Shown here: piece after piece, positions 1 through 9,154 of the stretch
Layout: every line of letters begins with the position of its first letter
How positions within the stretch are numbered: position 1 is the first letter of the stretch
Assembly (NCBI GenBank): GCA_026710795.1
Contig: JAPOQK010000056.1
Span: 1-43,972, forward strand
Origin: Candidatus Poribacteria bacterium
GTDB taxonomy: Bacteria > Poribacteria > WGA-4E > WGA-3G
DNA: 43,972 nt
Reading direction: 5' to 3'
Position numbers and translations under genes: made by a program
Notes under the pieces: model-generated
The model's input: the letters and a program-made list of their open reading frames with translations, nothing else
The model's database searches: none
What the model was told of the DNA's origin: nothing

Positions 1-1
1 T

Positions 2-187
2 ATTAGAAAGTAGCCAAAAAACAGACAAAAATCAAGTAGAACAAAGGTTACGGTTTTTCTTTTTTTTCACATTCAAAAAAACCGATGAAAACAACCCATA
101 AACCCAGACAGGAACTAAAACCAGTAAAAATTACCAAAAGTTACCGTTATGCAGAAATTAGACACAAAACGGTAACCTTTTTATACG
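2..187 (+). repeat. Dispersed repeat, copy A (inverted partner at about 27959-28103)
   Basis: This AT-rich stretch aligns with the reverse complement of about 27959-28103. Shared blocks, in order, are a T-run, AAAAACCGATNAAAACAACC, AAACCCAGAC, TACCAAAAGTTACCGTTATG and CGGTAACC. The copies differ by small indels and substitutions, so they are decayed members of one family. An 84-codon reading frame at 85-339 lies mostly in it and has no family resemblance, so I do not call it a gene. Confidence 0.75.
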
Positions 188-312
188 GAAAAAAATCCAA
201 TGAAAATACAAGACAAACAATTCACAGTCAATATGATGTCCGAAGTCTTGTGCATGGTGTTTCCATTCCTTTCTTTATGCAAAAACTTTACACACCCTTC
301 ATATCCACTCAC

Positions 313-340
313 TTGACAAAAATCGTATCAATGCTATAAT
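313..340 (+). promoter_or_regulatory. Sigma-70-type promoter for the epimerase/oxidoreductase pair
   Basis: TTGACA at 313-318 and TATAAT at 335-340 are separated by 16 bp, and both boxes match consensus. Transcription would start near 347, about 80 bases before the ATG at 427. It is the first clear promoter upstream of the two-gene unit 427-2395. Confidence 0.75.
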
Positions 341-426
341 TCCATAAAAGATAATAGACAATACATTTTACACCTATAACTAAACCAAACTATATTTTAC
401 GTTGATTTTGACACGAAAGGTATTCC

Positions 427-1311
427 ATGAAAGTATTAATAACTGGTGCGAGTGGCAGACTTGGTGCGTATGTCATCCGAGAATTGTCTCAACAACACAC
501 ACTCGTCCTCATGTCCCGAAGACAACCCCCCGATGAATTCTCCAATTTACCATTTATACAAGGTGATCTCAACAATTTTGAGGACTGTCAACGCGCTGTA
601 GAAGGTGTTGATGCAATCCAACACCTTGGTGCACAACCGAATCCTGTTGACCATCCAGATATGCGTGCTGGTGCTGAAGAGAAAGGTATTCCTTTTGATG
701 CAACATTCAAAACGAATATGCTTGGAACTTACTACCTTATGCAAGCTGCAATTGAAGCAGATGTGAAAACGGTGGTGATGTCCGGAAGTAATTGTGCATT
801 AGGACACGGATTCCGAATAAGCAAAACTCATATTCCTATAGATTATCTACCCATTGATGAGGAACATCCCTGCTATCCGGAAGATTCCTATAGCTTCTCA
901 AAACGGTGTGGTGAAGACCTATTGGCAAGTTATACCCGCGCTTATGGAATACGAACATACATCACACGTCCTGCTGGTATCACACCTGAAGAACGTAGAA
1001 AGCAGATGGCAGAAAATGCTAAACCGACAAACGGATGGACACCTTGGTTATGGTGTTGGGTTGGCAGTGAAGATGTCGCAAGTGCACACCGTTTGATCAT
1101 GGAAAAAGCAGAAAATTTACCACCGCACGATGTCTATTTCCTAAATGCTGATGACACTTCAGCTTTGGAACCTTCACTTGAACTTGTTGAACGTTTTAAA
1201 CCTGAATTCCTTCCAAAAGTCCGATCACTTAAGGGACATCAATCTTTTCTCAATTGCGATAAACTCAAAGATGCTGTTGGGTGGCAACACGAAACTTCAT
1301 GGAGAAAATAA
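427..1311 (+). CDS. NAD(P)-dependent epimerase/dehydratase (extended SDR)
   Basis: A 294-residue extended short-chain dehydrogenase/reductase, probably acting on a sugar or sugar nucleotide in the cytoplasm. The N-terminus has the Rossmann motif TGASGRLG (residues 6-13), and the catalytic YxxxK appears as YSFSK near residue 155, preceded by a VMSGSN segment that can supply the catalytic serine. Length is normal for the family. The ATG has AAAGG at 416-420 with 6-nt spacing and lies downstream of a consensus promoter. The next gene starts one base after the stop, so the two are co-transcribed and probably share a sugar pathway. The substrate cannot be read from sequence; a UDP-glucose-4-epimerase-like or sugar dehydrogenase role is possible. 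Confidence 0.88.
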   Translation: MKVLITGASGRLGAYVIRELSQQHTLVLMSRRQPPDEFSNLPFIQGDLNNFEDCQRAVEGVDAIQHLGAQPNPVDHPDMRAGAEEKGIPFDATFKTNMLGTYYLMQAAIEADVKTVVMSGSNCALGHGFRISKTHIPIDYLPIDEEHPCYPEDSYSFSKRCGEDLLASYTRAYGIRTYITRPAGITPEERRKQMAENAKPTNGWTPWLWCWVGSEDVASAHRLIMEKAENLPPHDVYFLNADDTSALEPSLELVERFKPEFLPKVRSLKGHQSFLNCDKLKDAVGWQHETSWRK

Positions 1312-1312
1312 T

Positions 1313-2395
1313 ATGGCAACGAACGACAGAATAAGGATTGGTGTGATTGGTGTTGGGAGTATCTCTGTACGTGGAATTCTACCACACCTTACACAGGACG
1401 ATGTACAAGATAGACTACAGGTGACCGCTGTCTGCGATCCTGTTCCCGGACGAGCACAAGCTGCATCTGAGAAATTCAATGTCCCTTACGCTTATGAAAC
1501 ATATCAGGAACTATTGGAAGATGGACATGTTGATGCTGTTTCGATTGCTTCACCAATTGGTCTGCATTATGAACAGGGAAAACTTGCCATAGAACACGGT
1601 CTACATGCACACTTCAACAAAACGATGACGACTACCGTTGACGAGGCAGACGATCTGATTGAATCAGCCGCACGTAAAGGTGTCAAATTAGTTGCTTCCC
1701 CTGGACAGATGTTACGACCAATTCATGGTGAAATCAAAAGGCTAATTGATGACGGTGCTATCGGCACTTTGACATGGGCTGCTACTGGTTCCTCATTTGG
1801 TAGATACCACGAGGCAGAATCCGTACGTCAAGGTGATGACGTGCTTTCCAACATCAATCCAGCGTGGTATTTTCGCAAACCGGGTGGTGGTCCGCTTTAC
1901 GATATGACCGTTTACGGACTACATACGATGACAGGTATCCTTGGACCTGTCAAACGTGTTACCGCGTTCTCAGGAGTACGCGTCAAAGAACGCGAATTTC
2001 GTGGTGAGATGCTTCCATGCGACATGGACGATAATACCTTTATCCTGCTTGACTTCGGAGATGCGTTTTTCGGTTTTATTTACGGTGCAGCAGCTGGACA
2101 CGCGATCAAGGGTGGATTAGCGATTAATGGAACCGCAGGAGCAATTGAGGGAAGCACTATAAACGGAAAACCGATTGATGCACCGAAAAGGGAATTGCCA
2201 CACGTCGTTGGTCCTCATCGTAGTATACAGGAAGCACACGTTTTTGAAGACATAATGCAGCTTGTGGATTGGATTCGCGAGGATAAACCGACCATCGTTA
2301 CTGCTGAACATGCACGGCATGTCATAGAGATTTTTGATGCGGGATATCGATCATCTGAAAGTGGAAAAGCACAGACTTTGAGAACTACATTTTGA
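1313..2395 (+). CDS. Gfo/Idh/MocA family oxidoreductase
   Basis: A 360-residue NAD(P)-dependent sugar or inositol-type dehydrogenase. The Rossmann motif GVIGVGSIS is at residues 10-18 and the second domain has GGGPLYDMTVYGLHTM, the usual GGGxxxDxGxH region. The frame is open further upstream, but the start at 1313 is chosen because GGAG (1301-1304) sits just before it and the Rossmann motif then lies at the N-terminus. In most family members the catalytic lysine is in an EKP motif; here it reads NKT (lysine 103), so E and P are replaced although the lysine remains. It follows the epimerase by one base. Substrate unknown. Confidence 0.9.
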   Translation: MATNDRIRIGVIGVGSISVRGILPHLTQDDVQDRLQVTAVCDPVPGRAQAASEKFNVPYAYETYQELLEDGHVDAVSIASPIGLHYEQGKLAIEHGLHAHFNKTMTTTVDEADDLIESAARKGVKLVASPGQMLRPIHGEIKRLIDDGAIGTLTWAATGSSFGRYHEAESVRQGDDVLSNINPAWYFRKPGGGPLYDMTVYGLHTMTGILGPVKRVTAFSGVRVKEREFRGEMLPCDMDDNTFILLDFGDAFFGFIYGAAAGHAIKGGLAINGTAGAIEGSTINGKPIDAPKRELPHVVGPHRSIQEAHVFEDIMQLVDWIREDKPTIVTAEHARHVIEIFDAGYRSSESGKAQTLRTTF

Positions 2396-2435
2396 AATAG
2401 TTGAGGGTGGTGCATAAATAACGTTCTACCGAGTC

Positions 2436-2624
2436 TTCTGTAGGAGCGACCCGGGGAATGCCAATAGGCATTCATACCGTTGATTTGGGGGAATGCCAAT
2501 AGGCATTCATACCGTTGATTTGGGGGAATGCCAATGGGCATTCATACCGTTGATTTGGGGGAATGCCAATGGGCATTCATACCGTTGATTTCCCGGTCGC
2601 GACCAGGAGGTCGCTCCTACAGAA
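2436..2624. repeat. Large inverted repeat, GTAGGAGCGACC family, split by a tandem array
   Basis: The 16-base arms at 2436-2451 and 2609-2624 are perfect reverse complements (TTCTGTAGGAGCGACC and its complement). Just before the right arm is the palindrome GGTCGCGACC, also found in the second copy at 2745-2788. The 35-bp tandem array lies between the arms, as if it expanded inside a pre-existing hairpin repeat. Confidence 0.8.
2456..2595 (+). repeat. Four tandem 35-bp units, each with a short hairpin
   Basis: Units begin at 2456, 2491, 2526 and 2561 with exact 35-bp period. Each contains GAATGCC-4 nt-GGCATTC, a 7-bp hairpin, followed by ATACCGTTGATTTGGG. Units 1 and 2 carry AATA in the loop and units 3 and 4 carry AATG, so the array grew by duplication after divergence. 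It is too short and too regular for CRISPR, whose spacers would differ. Confidence 0.85.
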
Positions 2625-2744
2625 TGTCAGAAGATTATGAAATAAACCGCTTTCTGTTGCGTTGTTTGAAAAATAATACCAATTCTAATATTTATTGTCC
2701 CATTACTGGATTCAACCATTGTTATTGATTGGAAATCTTTCTTC

Positions 2745-2788
2745 TGTAGGAGCGACCTCCCGGTCGCGACCAAGAGGTCGCTCCTACA
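2745..2788. repeat. Hairpin repeat, GTAGGAGCGACC family
   Basis: TGTAGGAGCGACCTC (2745-2759) pairs perfectly with its complement at 2774-2788. The loop contains the self-complementary GGTCGCGACC (2762-2771), so a cruciform with a nested palindrome is possible. It is a second copy of the motif at 2436-2624. Confidence 0.8.
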
Positions 2789-2877
2789 AGTAGTCCTCAG
2801 TAAATGGCACTTTATTTATTAAAAATGGTATAATTATGCACCACCCTCAAATAGTTAATCATAATAAGAGGTTTACT

Positions 2878-4785
2878 ATGTTTAGTTATACAAAGAGTCT
2901 CATTTTATTTATTGGAGTTCTTATTCTTACAGGTATTTCTGCATGTCAACTGAACCCACGTGTTCCAGAACCGTTGGAAACCAATTATACTGCAACCACA
3001 CAGTTCAGTTTACCTAACGGAGCCAAAGCGCGTCTCGGCAAGGGAACGATACAAGGAATTGAATATACGGCGGATGGAACACGGATCGCAGTATTTAGTT
3101 CCATTGGGATTTGGCTTTATGATGCTGAGAAACTTCAAGAATTAACACTACTTACGCAATATACTGATTATATCTATAGTGGCAGCATTTCACAGGATGG
3201 CACCAAAGCTGCCTCCGGTACTCATAAGGGAAATGTCCATTTATGGAATACTTCTACAGGCGAACTCTTATTTACTTTGAACGAACATAAATTAATGGTT
3301 ACTGCTGTCAGTTTCTCACCTGACGGAACGATACTTGCTACTGGTGGTTATGATGGGAAGTTGCATTTGTGGAATACTGCTACTGGTGAACATCTAAAAG
3401 GTTCGCAAAAACACACGCACGCAATTCTTGACATCAGCTTTTCGCCAGATGGACAAATACATGCAACCGCAACAAAAGGTGAAAAACCCAAAGTTGGAGG
3501 TACTATATATCTATGGAATGTAAGTACAGGTGAGACCATAAACACACTTAAAGGTCATAATGGAGATGTTAACGGAATTGATTTCTCACCAGACGGTAAG
3601 ATACTGGCAAGTTGTAGCACCGATGATACTGTCCGTTTGTGGGATACTACCACAGGAAAAAACCTAAAGACCCTATCAGACCATTCCAGTTGGGTCAAAA
3701 GTGTCCGTTTTTCTCCAGATGGTGAAACCCTCGCAAGCCAATCTTATGGGGGTAGAGTGCTCTTCTCCGACGTCAACACCGGTGAACTCCTTAGAACACT
3801 TGACGACAATCTTTTTCATTTTGGAAAAGGAGTCTGTTTTACACCAGATGGGGTAACAATAACCAGTGCTAATCATACAGTCGTTAATTTTTGGGATCCC
3901 TCCTCTGGCAACCTTCTAAGGACACTTGGAGGATATTCGACTCGGATTGAAAGCGTTGATTATTCACTGGATGGTCTAAAAATCGCAACCGCAAGCGATG
4001 ACGGAAAGGCGCGTATATGGGATGCTACCACTGGCAGACTACTCAACATCTTAGATGAATACACCTCCAGAGTCAAGAGTGTACATTTTTCACCTGATAG
4101 TAAAATACTCGCAAGTGGTAGTGAGGATAGGAAAGTGCATCTTTGGGATGTAGAAACAGGAAGACATATAAGACCACTCATTGGACATGGAGGGTATGTT
4201 TTAAGCGTGCGTTTTTCACCGAACGGACGGAAAATCGCAAGCGGTAGTTGGGACAAAACAGTACGTATATGGGATGCAACTACCGGAGAACACTTAAAAA
4301 CATTACCTTATTCCCATTTTGCAAATCACGTCCGTTTTACGTCGAATGGCCAGAAAATTGTAGTTGATAGTAATGATGGTACGGTTAATTTATGGAATGT
4401 AATCACAGGTAAACATGAACGAACACTTGTTAAGTATCCTGGAAATGGTGTGAGTATTGCACCTAATGGCAGAACAATAGTAACTGGGGGACATAACGAG
4501 GTGCATTTACGTCCGTTTGGTATGTTAGGATTCACTAAGACCCTTAAAGGGGCAACAGGTGGTTGGGTAGTAAATGTCAGTTTCAGTCCTGATAATCGCA
4601 CAGTGGCAAGTGCTAATAAGGATGGAACGGTATCATTATGGGATGCTTCTACAAAAGAACTAATAGCTAATTTCGCAGGACATGGATCAGTGGTTAATCA
4701 GGTATGCTTCAGTCCAGATGGACAGACTATTGTAAGTGCCAGTCAAGACGGTACTGTGTTGTTATGGGATGTTCCACAGAAGTAA
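2878..4785 (+). CDS. WD40-repeat lipoprotein, 14 repeats
   Basis: A 635-residue envelope lipoprotein. The N-terminus is a hydrophobic signal peptide ending in the lipobox ISAC. The rest is fourteen WD40 units of the form SFSPDG...GS.DG.v.LWD..TG, enough for two seven-bladed propellers. These normally act as protein-interaction scaffolds. The frame stays open to 2836, but that upstream ATG lies inside the terminal inverted repeat of the 2401-2850 element; the start at 2878 is preferred because it gives a proper signal peptide and has AGAGG just upstream. Insertion of the repeat element directly before the gene may have altered its promoter: a TATAAT at 2829-2834 overlaps the element's right end. 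No partner is encoded next to it; function unknown. Confidence 0.9.
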   Translation: MFSYTKSLILFIGVLILTGISACQLNPRVPEPLETNYTATTQFSLPNGAKARLGKGTIQGIEYTADGTRIAVFSSIGIWLYDAEKLQELTLLTQYTDYIYSGSISQDGTKAASGTHKGNVHLWNTSTGELLFTLNEHKLMVTAVSFSPDGTILATGGYDGKLHLWNTATGEHLKGSQKHTHAILDISFSPDGQIHATATKGEKPKVGGTIYLWNVSTGETINTLKGHNGDVNGIDFSPDGKILASCSTDDTVRLWDTTTGKNLKTLSDHSSWVKSVRFSPDGETLASQSYGGRVLFSDVNTGELLRTLDDNLFHFGKGVCFTPDGVTITSANHTVVNFWDPSSGNLLRTLGGYSTRIESVDYSLDGLKIATASDDGKARIWDATTGRLLNILDEYTSRVKSVHFSPDSKILASGSEDRKVHLWDVETGRHIRPLIGHGGYVLSVRFSPNGRKIASGSWDKTVRIWDATTGEHLKTLPYSHFANHVRFTSNGQKIVVDSNDGTVNLWNVITGKHERTLVKYPGNGVSIAPNGRTIVTGGHNEVHLRPFGMLGFTKTLKGATGGWVVNVSFSPDNRTVASANKDGTVSLWDASTKELIANFAGHGSVVNQVCFSPDGQTIVSASQDGTVLLWDVPQK

Positions 4786-5119
4786 TTCACCAAGGATAAC
4801 TTATTATAACCTAAGTTGCTACCTGTTAGTTTTGGATTCTCTTGTAGGTCGGAGCGAGCTTGCGACCTCCGACATTTTACATTCTATCAGGAGCGACCTC
4901 CGATCTACGATATATAGTGAATTACAAAATTAAGTTTACACCTTCTGTAGGAGCGATCTCCGAATCGCGACAAAAAGCGGTGATAGTCAGGAATCGGAGT
5001 TCCCTCCTACAATTGGAAAATGTAAAGGTAATTTTAGATTTTACTATAAACCATAAGTAACTGTAAATTACAGAATATACATAAAACTAAATACTCCTGA
5101 TAATGAGGATTAATTCTAT
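4786..5119. repeat. Intergenic hairpin repeats (GTAGGAGCGA family, diverged)
   Basis: This 334-base gap holds at least two repeat blocks. At 4844-4880 GTCGGAG and CTCCGAC form a short inverted repeat. At about 4945-5011 the arm TGTAGGAGCGATCTCCGAAT pairs imperfectly with the complement of AATCGGAGTTCCCTCCTACA. Single arms of the latter recur near 27930 and 28506. No gene is seen here. Confidence 0.7.
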
Positions 5120-6073
5120 ATGCCAAAAGCATTATGTATCGGTGAACTTCTTATTGATTTTGTATCCACAACTCCAGATGTAACCCTTGCAGATGCTCCA
5201 GGATTCGTTAAAGCCCCTGGAGGTGCTCCCGCAAACGTTGCAGTTGGGTTAGCAAAGTTCGGCATAGATACGGGTTTCATAGGAAAAGTGGGGGCAGATC
5301 CATTTGGTCAATTCCTGACTGATACGCTTCAACAGAACAGTGTAGATACGACGTATCTCATTGCAGGAGAGGCGTCTCGTACCACCTTAGCCTTTGTCGC
5401 TACACGCTCCGATGGAATGAAGGATATAACATTCTATCGTCACCCGGGTGCTGACATACAACTTTCACCAAATGAAATTGACGAAGACTACATACAATCT
5501 TCGGAAGTTTTCCATTACGGTTCTGTTAGTCTTAGTCATTCACCTACCCGCGAGGCAACACTCAAAGCGATTCAATGTGCTAAGAATGCGGGTGCGTTTA
5601 TCTCTTACGATCCAAATTTGCGATTGATGCTTTGGGATAGTGCTGATGATGCTAAGCACTGGATCTGGGAGGTGATGCCTTATGCAGATGTCGTCAAGAT
5701 ATCAGAAGAAGAATGGGAATTTGTTACAGGGGATGTGGAATTGGCAAGTGGTATTGAACGGATACTTGGTCTCGGAGTGAAATTACTTGTAGTTACTTTA
5801 GGAGAGCGAGGATGCTATTACACAAATGGTAACATTGAGGGATCCGTAGATGGTGTTGCTGTTGATGTTGTGGATACACTTGGTGCGGGGGATGCATTCG
5901 TGGCTGCTATGCTATCACAACTGATGCAATATGATGTCCTGACTTCGCTTACAAAGGATATACTTGATAAAATAATGCGATATGCAAATGCTGCAGGAGC
6001 ACTTGCAACTCAAAAGGTTGGTGTTATACCAGCATTGCCAACGCATACGGAGATTGAACAGTTTTTAGCGTAA
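5120..6073 (+). CDS. PfkB-family carbohydrate kinase, fructokinase-like
   Basis: A 317-residue cytoplasmic ATP-dependent sugar kinase. The PfkB N-terminal signature GGAPANVAVGLAKFG (34-48) binds substrate, and the C-terminal signature DTLGAGDAF (252-260) carries the catalytic base Asp258 and anion hole. Length and GEL.IDF start match bacterial fructokinases, so fructose is the likeliest substrate, though ribokinase or 2-keto-3-deoxygluconate kinase activity cannot be excluded. GAGGAT lies about 10 bases before the ATG. The gene stands alone between repeat-rich DNA and the TonB receptor. Confidence 0.9.
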   Translation: MPKALCIGELLIDFVSTTPDVTLADAPGFVKAPGGAPANVAVGLAKFGIDTGFIGKVGADPFGQFLTDTLQQNSVDTTYLIAGEASRTTLAFVATRSDGMKDITFYRHPGADIQLSPNEIDEDYIQSSEVFHYGSVSLSHSPTREATLKAIQCAKNAGAFISYDPNLRLMLWDSADDAKHWIWEVMPYADVVKISEEEWEFVTGDVELASGIERILGLGVKLLVVTLGERGCYYTNGNIEGSVDGVAVDVVDTLGAGDAFVAAMLSQLMQYDVLTSLTKDILDKIMRYANAAGALATQKVGVIPALPTHTEIEQFLA

Positions 6074-6097
6074 CTTCTCTGATCGAAATACGATAAA

Positions 6098-6126
6098 TTG
6101 ACTTTTTTTCTATTTTTTGTGATACT
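6098..6126 (+). promoter_or_regulatory. Possible promoter upstream of the TonB receptor
   Basis: TTGACT (6098-6103) and GATACT (6121-6126) are 17 bp apart. The -35 matches 5 of 6 and the -10 matches 4 of 6 consensus positions. It lies 165 bases before the ATG, leaving a long leader with no recognised riboswitch. Confidence 0.4.
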
Positions 6127-6290
6127 TTGGCTAGGTTATATGTTTACTGTATGCTGTAGATGTATTCTTGTTAAGCAGCGTAACATTTCAATACAATAAA
6201 TTCAGAACCATCCTTACGGTTCTCAACTTTGGAGTGCTGCTATACGGAATTTCAATTAATACGGTATTGCTATAAAAAGGGGATATTATT

Positions 6291-9071
6291 ATGAAACGAT
6301 TATACGTATTTAGTATAGTGTTATTTACCTTATTCGTTATTATCGGAGTCAATCCGGTGAATGTTCATGCGGGGACCTTGGACATTACAGTTACAGATTC
6401 AAATACTGGTAAAAAACTGAGCAACGTATCCATCAACGTCAAACCAGCAATCGGTGATGATGTCAAAGGTGTAAGCGATGCTAATGGCATGCTTTCATTT
6501 GTCGATTTAGCTGCGGGTATATACACGATTACTGCTACTTCTCAAGGATATGCTGATAAAGTCATGACAAATGTCAATCTTACAGCAGATGAAGAAAAAG
6601 TGGTAGAAATTGCACTCTCATCAGACATAATTGAACTTGATCGCATTTCCGTTACTGCATCACGGCGCAAAGAGAAGGTTCTTGAAGCACCTGCATCCGT
6701 TGCATTACTTGATTCGTCTGAGATAAAAGATCGTGTCTCATTAAGTGTAACCGAACATTTAAAATCACTACGTGCTGTCGATGTTGTGACTTCTGGTATT
6801 GGAACTTCGTATGTAGTCGTTCGCGGATTTAACAACGTTTTTTCAGGAAATTTGTTATCTCTTGTTGACAATAGAATTGCAAGTGTTCCGTCTTTACGAG
6901 TCAACGCTTATACGCTAATTCCGACCATTAGTGAAGACATTGAGCAGATTGAGATCGTCTCAGGTCCTGGTGCGGCGTTGTATGGTCCTAATAGTGCGAA
7001 TGGTGTGATGCACATCCTAACTCGTTCACCTTTCACTTCACAAGGCACAACCGTTAGTGTTGGCGGTGGTGAACGCCGTATATTCACAGGTTCAATTCGG
7101 CATGCAGGTGTAGTTAATGACACAATCGGTTATAAACTGACAGCGAACTATACCCGTGGTGATGATTGGGAAGAGGGACGTGCAGAAGAAGATGTTGAAG
7201 GTGAACTGCCTCCAATATTTGATTCCAAGCTTGCTCGGGGAGAAGTCCGTGTGGATTATAGTCCGAATGATGATACGACAGCAATCATTGCAGTCGGTGG
7301 CACGCAAGCATCTGGAATTGAGTTAACGGGAATCGGAGCCGGTCAAACTAAAGGTTGGACTTATTCCTATGGACAAGCGCGATTCATTCATAAAGACCTT
7401 TTCGCACAAGTGTTTGTAAATAACAGTGATGCGGGGGACACTTATGTTCTACGCACTGGTTTACAAACAATTGATTATTCCAACTTATATGTTGGTCAAA
7501 TTCAGCACAGTTATGGTATTGGTAATGTGCAGCGATTTACTTATGGGTTAGATGTCCTACTCACACGTCCCGATACTGATGGCACGATTAATGGTATAAA
7601 TGAAGATAATGATGCCATTGACGAAATTGGTGCGTATCTGCAATCTGAAACTAATATCTTACCACAGCTTAAGCTTCTTATCGCGGGTAGAGCAGATAGC
7701 CACAACCATCTCAATGATATTGTGCTCTCACCAAGGGTCGCGCTTGCATTACAACCGAATGATGATCACAATGTAAGACTAACCTATAACCGCGCATTCA
7801 ATACCCCTGGAACATCCAATCTGTTCCTCGACATTCTTTCTTCGGAAAATCCGTTTACAGTGGGAATTGACATACGAGCACAAGGGGTTCCCTCAGAAAC
7901 AGGATTTACTTTTAAAAGAAGTGCTGATGGAAGACCTGAGTTTCGATCACCCTTCTCACCGTTAGGTGACAATTACATCCCTCTTGATAGTCCTGAATTT
8001 ACTAATATAATGTGGAATGTTGCCAGAACTGCCGTCATGGATGCAGCCAAGCCTCTACTTGAAGGAGGTTTAGCGGCGCAAGGATTTCCAACGGAAACTA
8101 TTGAAGCTCTATCCGCAGGTTTTGAGAATGTTATTCCACAACAAGTGACTGGTGTGAAAAATGTACTACGATCACTTGATCCACAGACATCAAGTTTTGT
8201 AGATGTAGATGATGTGCATGATGTCAATCCGCTTAATCCAACAATCACGCAAACTTATGAGGTAGGCTACAAAGGGATTTTCCTGAATATGTTATCATTT
8301 TCCGCGGACGTCTATCACTCAAGAATAAGCAATTTCATTGCTCCTCTGTTTGTTGAAACACCGAATGTGTTCTTGGATGCAGATACATTGAGCGCGTCTC
8401 TTGGACAACAAATCGGTGCTGCGTTAGCGGATCCACAGAATATTATACTGGCACAAGCCTTGCTTGCTTTCGATTCCCCAAATTCAGGAGGAAATGGAGA
8501 CGGTTCACCTATTGAAGAGTTGGTTAAGATGTTTGTGGCTGGGACAGCAAATAATGGTGCTGCTTACATTCCGTATGGCACAGTGACACCCGAACAGGCA
8601 GCAGATCCGAATGCAGTCCTACTTACGTATCGCAATTACGGTGATATTTCACTCAACGGATTGGATCTGAATTTTACCGTTTTTCTGAATCCGAGTTGGA
8701 GTGTCGGTGCAAATTATTCGTTTGTTAGTGAAGACCTATTTGAAAATGTAGATGGAATCGGTGATATTGCACTTAACGCTCCAAAAAATAAATTCGGAGT
8801 TAACGTCCAGTACATTAACGCTGATCTTGGATTGGGAGTAGGTCTCCGTGCGCGTTATGTTCAGGGATTCCCTGTCCAGTCAGGAGTTTACATTGGAGAA
8901 GTCGAATCGTATTATACGCTTGATCTAAACGCAGGTTACGATATACCGCTTGGTCCGAAACCCCGTTTCTCATTGACTGTCCAAAATCTACTGGATCATA
9001 AACATCAGCAATTTGTTGGTACACCGGAAATAGGTAGATTAGCAATTGCGCGTTTGACACAAACTTTCTAA
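6291..9071 (+). CDS. TonB-dependent outer-membrane receptor with N-terminal carboxypeptidase-regulatory-like domain
   Basis: A 926-residue receptor importing a large or scarce substrate through the outer membrane with TonB energy. A signal peptide (1-28) is followed by a CarboxypepD_reg-like beta-sandwich (about 29-110), then a segment ELDRISVTASRRKEKVLEAP that starts the plug (about 115-245, with VRGFNN and VSGPGAALYGPNSANGVMHI), then the beta-barrel ending in phenylalanine (RLTQTF), as outer-membrane proteins do. The start has AAGGGG about 9 bases upstream. Plug and regulatory-like domain resemble SusC-type and iron-type receptors alike; no SusD partner is adjacent, so the ligand is open. 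An insertion around residues 530-700 makes it longer than many siderophore receptors. A strong terminator follows. Confidence 0.93.
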   Translation: MKRLYVFSIVLFTLFVIIGVNPVNVHAGTLDITVTDSNTGKKLSNVSINVKPAIGDDVKGVSDANGMLSFVDLAAGIYTITATSQGYADKVMTNVNLTADEEKVVEIALSSDIIELDRISVTASRRKEKVLEAPASVALLDSSEIKDRVSLSVTEHLKSLRAVDVVTSGIGTSYVVVRGFNNVFSGNLLSLVDNRIASVPSLRVNAYTLIPTISEDIEQIEIVSGPGAALYGPNSANGVMHILTRSPFTSQGTTVSVGGGERRIFTGSIRHAGVVNDTIGYKLTANYTRGDDWEEGRAEEDVEGELPPIFDSKLARGEVRVDYSPNDDTTAIIAVGGTQASGIELTGIGAGQTKGWTYSYGQARFIHKDLFAQVFVNNSDAGDTYVLRTGLQTIDYSNLYVGQIQHSYGIGNVQRFTYGLDVLLTRPDTDGTINGINEDNDAIDEIGAYLQSETNILPQLKLLIAGRADSHNHLNDIVLSPRVALALQPNDDHNVRLTYNRAFNTPGTSNLFLDILSSENPFTVGIDIRAQGVPSETGFTFKRSADGRPEFRSPFSPLGDNYIPLDSPEFTNIMWNVARTAVMDAAKPLLEGGLAAQGFPTETIEALSAGFENVIPQQVTGVKNVLRSLDPQTSSFVDVDDVHDVNPLNPTITQTYEVGYKGIFLNMLSFSADVYHSRISNFIAPLFVETPNVFLDADTLSASLGQQIGAALADPQNIILAQALLAFDSPNSGGNGDGSPIEELVKMFVAGTANNGAAYIPYGTVTPEQAADPNAVLLTYRNYGDISLNGLDLNFTVFLNPSWSVGANYSFVSEDLFENVDGIGDIALNAPKNKFGVNVQYINADLGLGVGLRARYVQGFPVQSGVYIGEVESYYTLDLNAGYDIPLGPKPRFSLTVQNLLDHKHQQFVGTPEIGRLAIARLTQTF

Positions 9072-9086
9072 TAGTAGACACAGAAA

Positions 9087-9130
9087 AATGCGCGATGAAA
9101 ACGGTAATATCACCGAATTCATCGCGCATT
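9087..9130. terminator. Bidirectional rho-independent terminator
   Basis: AATGCGCGATGAA (9087-9099) and its exact complement (9118-9130) form a 13-bp stem with an 18-nt loop. The left side is preceded by AAAA and the right side followed by ATTTTT, so it can stop both the TonB receptor transcript and the converging LamG transcript. Confidence 0.85.
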
Positions 9131-9154
9131 ATTTTTGTAGATATAGTCAATTCA

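Larger units (their letters stand above)
2401..2850. mobile_element. 450-bp repeat element with 17-bp terminal inverted repeats (MITE-like)
   Basis: TTGAGGGTGGTGCATAA at 2401-2417 has its exact reverse complement at 2834-2850. ATAG directly precedes the left end (2397-2400) and directly follows the right end (2851-2854), as expected of a 4-bp target duplication. The interior codes for nothing recognisable and holds the 35-bp tandem array and two GTAGGAGCGACC-type hairpins. The first 31 bases from 2402 recur exactly at 10153-10183. A small non-autonomous element fits; the transposase that would move it is not in this window. Confidence 0.6.

Noticed and set aside
85..339. 84-codon frame on the plus strand
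   Set aside because: It lies mainly in the dispersed repeat, is rich in Lys/Thr/Asn with no family resemblance, lacks a good RBS and overlaps the promoter of the epimerase gene.
2456..2595. Possible CRISPR array
   Set aside because: Units are contiguous 35-bp copies with no unique spacers, and there are no cas genes.
2215..2728. Frames of 66 and 108 codons across the 35-bp array
   Set aside because: They translate the tandem repeat (repeating IPPN/MNAYWHSP-type peptide) and overlap a real gene end; the array has hairpin structure instead of coding character.
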